Notes: a model not told the origin generated them from the letters alone. DNA of 64,000 nucleotides from Arenibacter algicola (GCF_000733925.1 NZ_JPOO01000001.1:806001-870000), one strand, 5' to 3'. Positions 9,350 through 18,401 are shown, counted from the first letter of the stretch. Numbers and translations are program-made.

Positions 9350-10540
9350 ATGAAGAATGAAAATAATAAAGATGGCTATTCGGACTTATCAAATCCATGG
9401 AGAGATTTTCAGCAGATTGATGTTGGTGGTGATATATACGAACAAATATTCAAGTACTCCATTTTCCCAACAATAGTCCATGACATGGCAATGAACATCA
9501 TCAAGGTCAATGATAGTGCCCTACAAGAATTTGGCTTTTCCAGAAGCGAATTGTTGAAGAAAAGCATATTTGATTTACATACCGAAGATGAGATTGAGCA
9601 TTCCTCCGATGTTTTAGAAAGTATGAAATATAGTACATGGCTGAGCACCGAGACTAAGTTTAGACGAAAGGACGGATCGATTTTTTCGGCTCAGGTTACC
9701 CCATGTAAGTATATTTTAGGAGATACACCGATAATTCATGTCCATATTGAAAACATTACTGAGCGAAAAAGAGCAGAAGCTAAGATGCAGGAACTGAATA
9801 CAGCCTTAGAAGTTGAAATGGCTAGGGTGGAATTCCATTCTAAAAAACTTGAAATTAAGACGAAAGAACTTGAGGAGTTTGCCTATGTGGCCGCTCACGA
9901 TCTCAAAGCACCCATTACCAACCTAAATGTTCTTTCAGAAATGATAAATGCCGACAGACTTTCAAGCCAAGCGGATATTCAATTATTCTCTAAATTAAAA
10001 AATAATATTGACCAGATCTATAAAACAATTTTCACACTTAATGAGGTAATTAATTTTAAAACTACACTTAAGGACAAGAAGGAGTATTTGGTATTCGAGA
10101 ATGTATTCAACGAAGTTGCGCAAAGCATAACCGAACAGCTCAATTCCACGAATACCATCTTAAGTGTTGACTTTTCGGAATGTACTGAAATCGAATATCC
10201 ACCCTTACATTTAAAAAGTGTCCTTCAAAACTTACTAACTAATGCGGTAAAATACAAAAGTCCGAATAAGTTGTTGAAAATAGAAGTAAAAACTTGTATT
10301 GTGAATGGAAGTGTTTGTCTCACAATGAAGGACAACGGACTTGGCTTTGATGTGGAAAAGTACGGAAGAAAAGTCTTTGGCCTGTTCAAGCGCTTGCATA
10401 CACACGTTGAGGGAAAGGGTGTTGGAATGTATATTGTTAAATCCATAGTAGTTGCACATGGAGGAAGCATTGAGGTTAAAAGTAAGCCTAATAAAGGAAC
10501 TTTGTTTACCGTTTATTTAAACAATAGAAAAGATGAATAA
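9350..10540 (+). CDS. PAS-domain sensor histidine kinase
   Basis: This 396-residue soluble kinase has a PAS fold at about 30-140 (starting IFKYSIFPTIVHD), then a coiled-coil linker, then the transmitter. The H-box is FAYVAAHDLKAPITNL with His183. The N-box is NLLTNAVKYKSP (Asn298), G1 is KDNGLGFD (328-334), and G2 is GKGVGMYIVKS. All boxes are intact, so it should autophosphorylate. The receiver gene downstream overlaps its last 8 bases, which indicates translational coupling and makes that receiver the obvious partner. No membrane segment is visible, so the PAS domain probably senses a cytoplasmic ligand or redox state. Confidence 0.93.
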   Translation: MKNENNKDGYSDLSNPWRDFQQIDVGGDIYEQIFKYSIFPTIVHDMAMNIIKVNDSALQEFGFSRSELLKKSIFDLHTEDEIEHSSDVLESMKYSTWLSTETKFRRKDGSIFSAQVTPCKYILGDTPIIHVHIENITERKRAEAKMQELNTALEVEMARVEFHSKKLEIKTKELEEFAYVAAHDLKAPITNLNVLSEMINADRLSSQADIQLFSKLKNNIDQIYKTIFTLNEVINFKTTLKDKKEYLVFENVFNEVAQSITEQLNSTNTILSVDFSECTEIEYPPLHLKSVLQNLLTNAVKYKSPNKLLKIEVKTCIVNGSVCLTMKDNGLGFDVEKYGRKVFGLFKRLHTHVEGKGVGMYIVKSIVVAHGGSIEVKSKPNKGTLFTVYLNNRKDE

Positions 10541-10901
10541 TGTATTACTCGTAGAAGATGATGAAACAACAAACTTCATTTCTAGAATAATTCTAAAAAG
10601 TGCAGGTTTCCAGAATGTGGAAGAGGTGCTGAACGGAATGGAGGCCTGCAAACACTTGGAAAAGGAATGTCCGGACATTATTTTTCTGGATATAAATATG
10701 CCCGTTATGGATGGGTGGGAATTCTTGGAGGAAAAGAAGGTGAAAGCTCCTTGCAAGAACACGAAGATTGCAATCCTTACATCATCTATACATCCTAATG
10801 ACCTGAAAAGGGCAGGAAAATATCCCTGTGTTATCGCTTATTTTGAAAAGCCACTGACTGAAGTAAAGTTGGAAGAACTAAAAAAGAAATTAGCGACTTA
10901 A
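10533..10901 (+). CDS. Stand-alone response-regulator receiver
   Basis: This 122-residue CheY-like receiver has pocket EDD (8-10), phosphoacceptor Asp53 in IIFLDINMPVMDGWEFL, the Thr/Ser in ILTSS, and Lys in YFEKPLTEVKL. There is no DNA-binding or enzymatic output domain. Its ATG lies inside the last codons of the upstream kinase gene. It resembles the receiver at 7362-7742 in the INMPVMDGW signature, so the two sensory pairs may be related by duplication or may cross-talk. Confidence 0.92.
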   Translation: MNNVLLVEDDETTNFISRIILKSAGFQNVEEVLNGMEACKHLEKECPDIIFLDINMPVMDGWEFLEEKKVKAPCKNTKIAILTSSIHPNDLKRAGKYPCVIAYFEKPLTEVKLEELKKKLAT

Positions 10902-11803
10902 GACCTATTCTAAATCTGCGATATAAGTAAATGTTGAAGTGCTAATTGCTTGTGGAACGGTATGTGAAATATGAGTATATAATTAACCGGCTGGAAATAT
11001 CTCTATTCTAAGTCAAATCAACTAATTTTCTTGACAAGATTCATTCACGATTTCTTTGGTACAATGACCAAAGAGCAAATCGGGGATCAAGAACAATTGT
11101 TGTGGTTATGCAAATATTCTTATGGAAAAAAAATACCTTAATAAAGGCACTGCCTTTTGCCTTCGTTTTCCGCAAGGGATCCCAGAGCGTATTTTACCGT
11201 CCATGAAAGGTAAAAAGTGCCTTGAAACGGAGCTATTTTAGCGCGCCAAAAAGGGGTAGATCCAGCCTGTTTCCTTATTTTCATATGTAGATATTTATTG
11301 CCTGCCTGTTCGGTAGACAGGTTTTTTAGCGGTCATACCTGCCCGACTACATCGTTCAGGCGGGTGTAATTCGCATATCTTCATTTGAGTTTGAGACCAA
11401 ATTATGGTCATGCTCATTTCATATACGACCTATATACGGCTCATCTATGGCTTATCCATGGCTTATCCCCGGACAACCCCTATTCCGTTGAGTTTTAATT
11501 TTTTTCCATAGCCCGGCCATTAAAAAAAATAATTCGAAAAAGTATCCATAAATAAAACCTGAACAGTTTCTAGTATTAGATTTAATCCGTCATTAGGCAT
11601 TCTTAAATGCCGCTTCTGTTCTGATACCTTGCTTATATTAACCAAAAATTACTAAATTGGTAAAGAACAAAAAGAATCAAAATCAAATAACAAGGATAGC
11701 GTAAAACTGACACCGAATGGTACAACGGTGGATTAAATTGAGCTGGGCCATTGGCATACTTGATTTAGTACTATAATGTCGTGGTTAATTATAATTTAAT
11801 TAA
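10902..11803. other. 0.9-kb noncoding stretch containing a diverged spacer module
   Basis: No gene is supported here. The last 170 bp (about 11620-11785) resemble the 3' part of the spacer modules further right. They share ACTAAATTGG, then TAAAACTGACACC (11701-11713), then TTGATTT...CTATAATG just before the next gene, as seen again at 14172-14246. A terminator-like hairpin lies at 11305-11327 and a small palindrome (AAAGGCACTGCCTTT) at 11143-11157. Confidence 0.5.
11305..11327 (+). terminator. Hairpin plus T-run
   Basis: CCTGT and ACAGG pair around a 7-base loop and are followed by six T residues. The stem is short (5 bp), so this is a weak intrinsic-terminator candidate. It lies about 400 bp after the receiver gene. 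The flanking CCTGCC motif resembles intergenic palindromic repeats common in flavobacteria. Confidence 0.35.
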
Positions 11804-13084
11804 ATGAAACCTACAATAGTGACTCTTGTGAATATACTTTTCTTTTATTTTTCTCTTGCACAGGAGTTTAAAGGTTACACTTTGGATGAAATACAAGCCA
11901 TTCATGTCGAATTTGATATCCATCAACAATCGAATAAAGGTGGGGATTTCACTCGATATATCAATTCACATATGTCTGAATTTTGGCCCCATCAGATCCT
12001 TAGCCGATCTGGCCCTATCCGGCAATTGGGCTATCATTTGAGGGAGGATGTCGAAAAATTCGTTACTGAGACCAAAGAAGGATCTATCCCACTAGAGGAG
12101 TATATAAAAAGTCCTTTGGTAGATGGCATGATAATTTTGCATAAGGGCAAAATCGTGTTTGAAGAATATCCTAACATGAAGGATTACTACAAGCATCACA
12201 GTTACTCGGTTACCAAACCATATGTTTCAACTCTTATTGGTTTGCTGGAGATGGAAGGTAAGATAGAAGTTCATAAAACAGTATCGGAATATTTAACAGA
12301 ACTTAAAGGCACTGACTGGGGAGAAGTTCCCATTATTGATGTTCTGGACATGACTTCAGGAATGGGGATTGACGATAATCTTTTTGCACAAATATTCTTT
12401 AACGAGAATGGCTGGATCGGTAATGACAATTCTAAAGGTGGACCGTCGGACCAACTTGCTCCTGCCAAAAAGACGGGGCCTTCTGGGCAGATTTATGAAT
12501 ACTTCTCGCTAAATACTGAAGTTTTGGGATGGATCATCGAGCGAATTACAAATAGAACAGCTATTCAGCTGATGGAAGAATGTATATGGCAAAAAATGGG
12601 TGCAGAATCCGATGCACTGATGTTTTTACCGAATGCGAATGACAGGATGTATATGGGAGGTTTAAGTGCCATTTTACGAGATCATGCCCGTTTTGGACTG
12701 TTATTCACTCCATCGGGTAGAATTGCTCCCTATAATTTTATACCAGATGCTTACATTAAGAAAATACAACAGGGTGGCCGACCTGAAATTATAAAAAAAT
12801 CAGGCCCAATTAATCTATTTATTTATGATGATCCAATTACTGCTGAACATTTAGTAGATGGCGAGCCTCCAAGACATTCTACTTACCAATGGGATATAGT
12901 TATGAGTGATGGTGATTTTTTCAAGGAAGGGGGAGGTGGACAAGGGCTATACATCTCGCCCAGTCGTGACTTGGTCATCGCGTATTTTGGAACCCGTAAC
13001 TTTGATAGTGATGGTAACCTATTGATAAACAATTTGCATCAGATATCCAGGCAACTTGCAAAATCTGGATTATTTGATAAATAA
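11804..13084 (+). CDS. Exported serine hydrolase (class C beta-lactamase fold)
   Basis: This 426-residue protein starts with a hydrophobic signal segment (VTLVNILFFYFSLAQ). The catalytic SxxK is Ser135-Val-Thr-Lys138 in HSYSVTKPYVS. The second motif is the YFSLN segment near residue 233. The length and the SGMG segment after the helix (DMTSGMG) fit the esterase/penicillin-binding branch of the beta-lactamase family. A GGGGQGLYISP stretch near the C-terminus replaces the usual KTG box. It is probably periplasmic and could be an esterase, peptidase or amidase. Its neighbours give no substrate clue. It is the first cargo gene of the spacer-separated region. Confidence 0.85.
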   Translation: MKPTIVTLVNILFFYFSLAQEFKGYTLDEIQAIHVEFDIHQQSNKGGDFTRYINSHMSEFWPHQILSRSGPIRQLGYHLREDVEKFVTETKEGSIPLEEYIKSPLVDGMIILHKGKIVFEEYPNMKDYYKHHSYSVTKPYVSTLIGLLEMEGKIEVHKTVSEYLTELKGTDWGEVPIIDVLDMTSGMGIDDNLFAQIFFNENGWIGNDNSKGGPSDQLAPAKKTGPSGQIYEYFSLNTEVLGWIIERITNRTAIQLMEECIWQKMGAESDALMFLPNANDRMYMGGLSAILRDHARFGLLFTPSGRIAPYNFIPDAYIKKIQQGGRPEIIKKSGPINLFIYDDPITAEHLVDGEPPRHSTYQWDIVMSDGDFFKEGGGGQGLYISPSRDLVIAYFGTRNFDSDGNLLINNLHQISRQLAKSGLFDK

Positions 13085-13427
13085 CCAACCATGATTACTA
13101 AGTATCCCATCCGCCAATAGGCCGGGGCCGAATATTTTATTGACGGATCCGTTTTCTTTCTGAGGTGAAAGTGTAAGCTTCCAGTTTTAGTTTCTGTGCC
13201 CAAAGTTTTTTCTAAATTGAGTATTTCATTTCGTTTTTGCCACAACAAAACTAGAAACATCTCAAATTGCGGTTTCCGGTAATTTACTTTTCAAGGATTT
13301 TTTTATGGACAAATTATAGGGCGATCCGGTAAAGGTCAGAAGCAGAAATAATAGGTCAGGTGTATACTAAGGACACAAAAACCTTCACCTGAATATCCAT
13401 ATATGATTTAATCCTCTAATGTTGGCA
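13085..13427. repeat. Spacer module copy 1
   Basis: This is a noncoding copy of the long spacer family. It begins with an imperfect hairpin block (CCGCCAATAGGCC... at 13111-13135) that matches 13963-13984. It continues with ACTAGAAACATCTCAAATT then GCGGTTTCC (from about 13250), nearly identical to 27071-27100. It then has AATAGGTCAGGT, shared with about 16452 and 21110, and ends in ATATGATTTAATCCTCTAATG, matching 14226-14246. The copies are clearly related but diverged. Confidence 0.7.
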
Positions 13428-13438
13428 AACATTTGAAA

Positions 13439-13732
13439 TTACTTTAAATTATCTGTGCAATACGTTAGAATGGACTCTAAAGATTCTCTGGCTATTATTA
13501 AATCTCTCGGGACAATTTGATACTTTTTATATCTAGAATTATGGCAAAGGTCATAATGGTCATTATAACTATTCCAAATTTCAATGGTAGTGCTTTGTAT
13601 TACGAATTTCTTCATTTTGTCATGAGGAGTGCCTTGACAAAATCTTGAAAAAACCTGATTATACTCATTAAATGAATTAATTTTTTTTTCTCCGTTATCC
13701 TCTTTTCCTGAGTGTTGTTTTAAATGGGTCAA
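13439..13732 (-). CDS. Unrecognised small protein, possibly spurious
   Basis: A 97-codon frame on the minus strand fills most of the unit between spacer copies 1 and 2. The protein is basic and polar with no motif, signal or membrane segment that I recognise. No plus-strand frame of comparable length exists in the unit. It may be a real cassette gene in reverse orientation, a fragment, or noise. Confidence 0.25.
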   Translation of the reverse strand: MTHLKQHSGKEDNGEKKINSFNEYNQVFSRFCQGTPHDKMKKFVIQSTTIEIWNSYNDHYDLCHNSRYKKYQIVPRDLIIARESLESILTYCTDNLK

Positions 13733-13940
13733 GACACTTGGAATATACAGTAAATTTAAACCTAAAAGGAAGAAGTGGAATTCGGTAGTTTATTCAATAA
13801 TCAAGGGAAATTCGCATTGTGACTATCTTGTGAAGTTTTGGAGTTCAATATAACTGACTTTATCGGCCTTTAAAACGATTTGGTGGAACTCAAAAATACG
13901 GGAGTAAAATTGCCCACTCAATAAAAAACATGAACGCACA

Positions 13941-14245
13941 CAATAACTTAGTATTCGGCCAGCCGATAGGCCAGGGCCGAGTATCTCGTTATTGGACCCG
14001 TCCAACTTTTATAGGCAAAGCCTCCTTGGGATTTATTTTGGCCGGCTACCTTTTTTAATTTACCGCGCTTAAGGTAAACAAGAAAAAAAAATCCCCCTGC
14101 ACTGCACAAAGCAAAAATTCCTAACTTGGGATAAAATATAACGGATTTAATCCCCATAGCATAGTAAGCATAAAACTGACACCCTATTGTTCTACGGCGA
14201 CCAAAATAAACTTCGCCCGTGGTTTATATGATTTGATCCTATAAT
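13941..14245. repeat. Spacer module copy 2
   Basis: This copy begins AATAACTTAGTATTCGGCC and folds back on GGCCGAGTAT. It then continues to AAAATTCCTAACTTGGGATAAA, CATAGTAAGCATAAAACTGAC and ATGATTTGATCCTATAATG. The middle and end match 18570-18640 and 16860-16930. It ends directly at GTTAGGTGCC (14246-14255), the apparent left boundary of the DsrE/MFS unit. Confidence 0.7.
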
Positions 14246-14298
14246 GTTAGGTGCCTGCTAAAAAAAAAAGACATAACACTACATAAAAACATTCTGAA

Positions 14299-14652
14299 AT
14301 GAAAATATTAATAATTATAAATGACGCACCGTATGGAGCTGAAAAGGCGTTCAACGCTTTAAGAATTGCCAATCAACTGAACAAGGACTTTCCTGAAACT
14401 GAAGTAGTAATCTTCCTATTAGCAGATGGAGTGAATTGCGCTATTCCGAACCAAAACACTTCAAACGGCTACTATAACATTGAGCGAATGCTCAAACTCT
14501 CAACCAGAAAAGGAACACGACTTTTACTTTGCGGAAGTTGTTTGGAAGCTCGCGGTTTAAAGAATATTGAACTTGTTGAGAAAGCTGAAATCAGTACAAT
14601 GGCAGAATTGACAAAGGAAATAACTGCAAGTGATAAAGTTCTGACTTTTTAA
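14299..14652 (+). CDS. DsrE/DsrF-like sulfur-relay protein
   Basis: This 117-residue soluble protein has the DsrE fold pattern: MKILIIINDAPYGAEKAFNA, then VVIFLLADGV, then LLLCGSCLEARG with a conserved Cys (and a second Cys) in the typical loop, then a Met/Leu-rich helix. Family members carry persulfide on that Cys and pass it between sulfur enzymes. A transporter with a C-terminal rhodanese domain follows 61 bp downstream, so the pair probably handles sulfane sulfur or thiosulfate together. Confidence 0.85.
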   Translation: MKILIIINDAPYGAEKAFNALRIANQLNKDFPETEVVIFLLADGVNCAIPNQNTSNGYYNIERMLKLSTRKGTRLLLCGSCLEARGLKNIELVEKAEISTMAELTKEITASDKVLTF

Positions 14653-14713
14653 AGTAACGAAGGTTACTGACTTTAAGATGTTATAAAACCAACTTTGCAA
14701 AAAAAAAAAACAG

Positions 14714-16225
14714 ATGGCAGAAAATATCAAACTCGGATTAAAAGAAAATTGGAAGCAGTTTACGCTTTTGGTTATCGTTAACGCTTTCGTTGGCGGAATG
14801 ATTGGAATGGAACGTTCTATCTTTCCGCAATTTGCCGAATTAGAATTTGGTGTAGCTTCTAAAACTGCCATACTTTCATTCATTACTGCATTTGGCATTA
14901 CTAAAGCCTTGGCCAACTATTACACAGGAAGACTCGCTAACAAATTTGGACGTAGAAATTTATTGCTATTCGGTTGGCTCATTGCTATTCCAATTCCGTT
15001 TATGCTCATCTATGCACCTAGTTGGAGTTTCGTAATTTTTGCCAATGTACTTTTAGGCATAAGTCAAGGCTTGACTTGGAGCAGTACGGTAGTGATGAAA
15101 ATTGACCTTGTTGGCGAAAAAGACCGTGGTTTTGCAATGGGCTTAAACGAGTTCGCGGGATATTTTGCAGTTGGAATTGTTGCATTTCTTACAGGATATA
15201 TTGCCGACACGTATGGCATTACACCCTATCCATTTTACATTGGAATTTTCATTTCTATCGTTGGTTTTATTTTGACCTCCTTGTGGGTGAAAGATACCAG
15301 AGTATTTGTTCATAAAGAAAGTGCGACAGACAAAACAGCTCCACTTGATAATGTTTTTTTAGAAACCACTTTTAAAAACAAGACATTGAGTTCCGTTACA
15401 CAGGCAGGGCTTGTCAATAACTTAAATGACGGAATGATTTGGGGCTTACTTCCAATTGTCCTTTTGTCCCTGAATTACAACAACGAAAATATCGGGATCA
15501 TAACGGCTATTTACCCAACAGTTTGGGGAATCGGACAGCTATTTACTGGAAAAATGTCCGACCACTACTCAAAAAAAGTAATGCTCTTTTGGGGAATGCT
15601 TTTGCAAGGTTTAGCCATATTACTAATTCCGTTTAGTAGTGATTTTTATGTTTTGGCTTCCATTTCTGCAATTTTAGGATTAGGAACAGCATTGGTCTAT
15701 CCTACATTCCTTTCCGCAATTGCCCAAGCAACAAGTCCAAGACAACGTGCAGAAAGCATAGGAACTTTCAGACTTTGGAGAGATTTGGGTTATGCTTTCG
15801 GAGCAGTAATTTCAGGAATAACAGCTGACTTGTTCGGAGTAGAATATGCCATATTCTTAATAGGTGGACTGACTATTATTTCTTCATTAATAATTAAGTT
15901 CCGTATGCCAGAACAAATAAAAAATAACAAAGAATGTATTGAAGTTAACGAAGTAAAACAGGCGCTTCAAGCGAACAAAAAAATTCAAATCATTGACGTA
16001 AGAAGCAAGGAAGAGTACGAGCAAGGACACATTCCAAATGCCTTGAACATTTCACTTCAAGATTTGAAAGACAGCATTTCAATATTTGACAAAAAAAATC
16101 AGTTTGTAACAGCTTGTGGTAAAGGTGGTGGTCGTTCAGCAGAAGGAGCAAAACTTTTAAAAGAATATGGACTCAATGCAATTTGGCTGTGTGGTGGAAC
16201 GAATAAATGGCTGAATATCAATTAG
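14714..16225 (+). CDS. MFS transporter fused to a C-terminal rhodanese domain
   Basis: This 503-residue protein has roughly 400 residues of twelve hydrophobic segments with the MFS loop signature GRLANKFGRRN between helices 2 and 3. A rhodanese domain follows (about 410-503: IIDVRSKEEYEQGHIPNA ...). Its active-site loop is ACGKGGGRS with Cys468 as the sulfur acceptor, and the CGGTNKWL ending is typical. The rhodanese should be on the cytoplasmic side. Together with the DsrE protein upstream it suggests uptake or export of a sulfur compound coupled to persulfide transfer. The start at 14714 follows an A-tract rather than a clear ribosome site. Confidence 0.88.
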   Translation: MAENIKLGLKENWKQFTLLVIVNAFVGGMIGMERSIFPQFAELEFGVASKTAILSFITAFGITKALANYYTGRLANKFGRRNLLLFGWLIAIPIPFMLIYAPSWSFVIFANVLLGISQGLTWSSTVVMKIDLVGEKDRGFAMGLNEFAGYFAVGIVAFLTGYIADTYGITPYPFYIGIFISIVGFILTSLWVKDTRVFVHKESATDKTAPLDNVFLETTFKNKTLSSVTQAGLVNNLNDGMIWGLLPIVLLSLNYNNENIGIITAIYPTVWGIGQLFTGKMSDHYSKKVMLFWGMLLQGLAILLIPFSSDFYVLASISAILGLGTALVYPTFLSAIAQATSPRQRAESIGTFRLWRDLGYAFGAVISGITADLFGVEYAIFLIGGLTIISSLIIKFRMPEQIKNNKECIEVNEVKQALQANKKIQIIDVRSKEEYEQGHIPNALNISLQDLKDSISIFDKKNQFVTACGKGGGRSAEGAKLLKEYGLNAIWLCGGTNKWLNIN

Positions 16226-16999
16226 TAAAGGAAGGTTGGCTAGGCAGACTCGTGCCTTTCCTTAATTTGGCTGGCCAACTAGCCACTAGGCATTTTTCCT
16301 TGGTAGGCCTAATGCCCCGATGGTCCAAAAGTGGATGGTTAACGATTGAAGATTGAAAGCCATCAGCGATTCCCGCAAATAGCTATTAAAGGAGTAGATT
16401 TTTTTCTCTAGTTATATTGTTTGGCAATCCAGTGAAGGTGAAAATTATCAAAAATAGGTCAGGTAAAGAACATAACAACCTTTACTTTGTTACAAAAAAG
16501 TCTAAAATAACCCCTTGTTAGGTTATAATCAGTGATATGTGCACGCATAATTTATTAGAAACATACAGCCAATTTTTGCCATATTTATGAGGGTTAAGTG
16601 TCAATCATTAGATCGTTCCAGACTTAACGTATCCCATTGCTTGCAAATAACGGTTGTGAATTTGTATGGTACTGCCCGTTCCCCCAAAAAAAAACTAAGA
16701 GAGCCAAACTTGATGACCATATTACCAAACCCTGGCTCCAAATTCGCCCTACCATTTGGCCCACTAATTTTTAAGATATTCCTTAAGTCAGTGGTAGGTA
16801 TTCCGCGTTAATCTTTATATATCTCACTGAAAACTAGAAAAAATTCCCCAACACAAAACAAAAACTCTTAAATTGGTGCTAAATAAAAAGGAGCCAATTT
16901 CAATAGCATGGTAAGCGCAGAAGGTAAACCTGAACAAAAATAGTCCCTCCAGATAAACTCTCGGAAAAACCGTAAATTTGTTATTTATATGATTTATTT
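16226..16999. repeat. Two adjacent spacer module copies with no gene between
   Basis: Copy 3a (to about 16512) contains the GATTCCCGCAAATAG and AATAGGTCAGGTAAAGAACA blocks and ends ACCCCTTGTTAGG. Copy 3b (about 16590-16990) contains ATCCCATTGCTTGCAAATAACGG, GAGCCAAACTTGATGACC, CTCTTAAATTGGTGCTAAATAAA and AGCATGGTAAGC. The blocks CTTTACTTTGTTACAAAAAA and GGTTGTGAATTTG recur at 21137-21157 and 21312-21324. About 80 bp without any gene separates the two copies, as if a cassette had been lost. The 74-codon frame at 16587-16811 is repeat sequence, not a gene. Confidence 0.65.
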
Positions 17000-17299
17000 A
17001 TGAAAATATCAGAAAAAAATATAGAACGGATCAAACAGCTTTGCGAACAATATAAAGTTAAGAACTTTTCAGTTTTTGGCTCGGTATTGACTGACAATTT
17101 TTCTTCAGAATCCGATATTGACTTTGTTGTTGACTTTGAAGAAAATGATCCGTTGGAATATACAGACTTGTATTTTCAATTAAAGGATAAATTGGAACAT
17201 TTATTAAAAAGACAGATAGACCTGATAGAAGAACGTGGAATAAAGAACTCATTTTTTAGAAAGGAAATAGACGAGTCAAAAGTTGTTCTTTATGGATAA
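17000..17299 (+). CDS. mntA: MNT-type nucleotidyltransferase (antitoxin)
   Basis: This 99-residue minimal nucleotidyltransferase carries the full signature GSxxxxxxxxxSDxDxxV: Gly27-Ser28 in VFGSVLTDN and Asp39/Asp41 in SESDIDFVVDF. The family's partner is a HEPN RNase, which MNT proteins silence by adenylylating a residue near the active site. The ribosome site is weak. Its end overlaps the ATG of a decayed HEPN gene by 8 bases, the usual arrangement of this toxin-antitoxin pair. All key residues are present, so the antitoxin may still be active although its toxin is broken. Confidence 0.85.
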   Translation: MKISEKNIERIKQLCEQYKVKNFSVFGSVLTDNFSSESDIDFVVDFEENDPLEYTDLYFQLKDKLEHLLKRQIDLIEERGIKNSFFRKEIDESKVVLYG

Positions 17300-17635
17300 T
17301 AAAATAAATGCTTGGCTTGAGGATATCTTAAGGTCAATAGATGAGATTTTCGACTTTTTGTCTGAAATATAAGATTTTCTAGAATTTTAAAAAGACTTAA
17401 AAACCAAAAAAGCGGTCGAGCGAAATATTGAAATTATCGGAGAAGCGGAGAATCGGTTAACAGGATAACAAATTACAAGAACACAAAAATTGAAATACAA
17501 AACGCAAGACAAATTATCGGGACAAGAAACAGAATTGCACACGAATATGACAACATTTCTGATGAAGTTATTTGGACAATAATCGTGAGAGAACTACCAA
17601 AACTAAAGGAGGAAATAATAAAAATCAAAAAATAA
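17292..17635 (+). pseudogene. hepT: HEPN (HepT-like) toxin, inactivated
   Basis: From ATG 17292 the frame reads MDNKINAWLEDILRSIDEIFDFL and then hits TAA at 17370-17372 and TAA at 17388-17390. It resumes with KKAVERNIEIIGEAENRLT and then needs frame changes near 17463-17495 to reach the last part, KIEIQNARQIIGTRNRIAHEY. The last piece contains the HEPN catalytic RNxxxH motif (about 17525-17545) and continues to TAA at 17633. Every part of the family is recognisable in order, but the frame is broken at least three times. The toxin is therefore dead while the MNT antitoxin upstream is intact. Confidence 0.85.
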
Positions 17636-17645
17636 AGTAATTGCC

Positions 17646-17785
17646 ACAATAACTAGGCCTTAGTGCTACTACTACTACTACTACTACCACCTGTTTTGAA
17701 AAATCTGCAGAAGCCCAACATGAAGGCCGTGCTAATTGTACTTGGTATGGTTATTACTTTTTACGGCAATTACTGAAATTCCTGA
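17646..17785. repeat. Spacer module start with (CTA)7 microsatellite
   Basis: The stretch begins ACAATAACTAGGCCTTAG, and its GGCCTT pairs with AAGGCC about 65 bases later. This is the same hairpin architecture as other copies but with different bases. Inside the loop is a perfect run of seven CTA units (17666-17686), the only microsatellite of that length noticed in the window. Confidence 0.55.
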
Positions 17786-17956
17786 TTATTTAGTTGGTTT
17801 TGTGCCAATATAAGAAACCAAATCATCAAAAATATGCTCACTCCATTTAGGATTATATAAATCATAATTCGCAAACTAAAAAAGTAGATCTCTTATCTCG
17901 ATTGGATAAATAACATTTGTATCCAAGATGAAAATAAAAAGCACACTATGTATCAT
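17786..17956 (-). pseudogene. PIN-domain toxin, truncated and interrupted
   Basis: Read on the minus strand from ATG 17956-17954, the frame encodes ILDTNVIYPIEIRDLLF, the first PIN strand with its catalytic Asp and the following helix. It then meets TAG at 17878-17876 (probably a former Trp codon) and continues FANYDLYNPKWSEHIFDD before ending at TAA 17788-17786. A PIN domain is about 130 residues or more, so the 3' half with the remaining acidic residues is missing and has been replaced by spacer sequence. The start overlaps the end of the HTH antitoxin gene (17946-18401). Confidence 0.8.
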
Positions 17957-18401
17957 ACAATCCGATTTCTTCGTCAGATTGCATAATATCAATAATATGC
18001 TTTTTCTGAGCTTCCTTTATTTTCCTTTTGTACTGCATTACATCTTCAAACTTTACTCTTCGGTGTTTTTCAACCTTTGTGAAATCTATTTTGCCTTCTT
18101 CCAAAAGCTTAACAAAATGAGGTCTGGAACAACCCAAAATTTCAGCTGCCTTTTGAGTTGTAACTTCTGTAGGCATTGGTACCAAAGAAAATGGTTTTCC
18201 TTTACTCATTGCTTCCAAAATCTCTACTAAAAGTTTCAATGCGCTTAATGGAATTTTAATTCTCTCCTGGGTCTCATCTATCTCAATTTCTGGATTTTTT
18301 GACTTTAAGTCCTTAATCACAGTAGAAAGAGCATCATATAATTGAATATCAACCTTTTGCTCCTCTTTTGAGGCCTTATTAACGTTATTGTATGTTTCCA
18401 T
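17946..18401 (-). CDS. Excisionase-type HTH antitoxin for a PIN toxin
   Basis: This 151-residue protein has a helical N-terminal half (to about residue 70) and a winged-HTH of the MerR/excisionase type: TTQKAAEILGCSRPHFVKLLEEG followed by the basic wing KVEKHRRVKFEDVMQYK. In Bacteroidota and actinobacteria such proteins are commonly paired with a PIN RNase that overlaps their 3' end, as here. It is intact although the PIN gene is ruined. It is transcribed against most of its neighbours. Autoregulation through the region around 18402-18440 is likely but no operator was identified. Confidence 0.75.
   Translation of the reverse strand: METYNNVNKASKEEQKVDIQLYDALSTVIKDLKSKNPEIEIDETQERIKIPLSALKLLVEILEAMSKGKPFSLVPMPTEVTTQKAAEILGCSRPHFVKLLEEGKIDFTKVEKHRRVKFEDVMQYKRKIKEAQKKHIIDIMQSDEEIGLYDT

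Noticed and set aside
16587..16811. 74-codon frame on the plus strand
   Set aside because: It lies wholly inside a spacer copy whose homologue at 21245-21410 is not open in the same frame.
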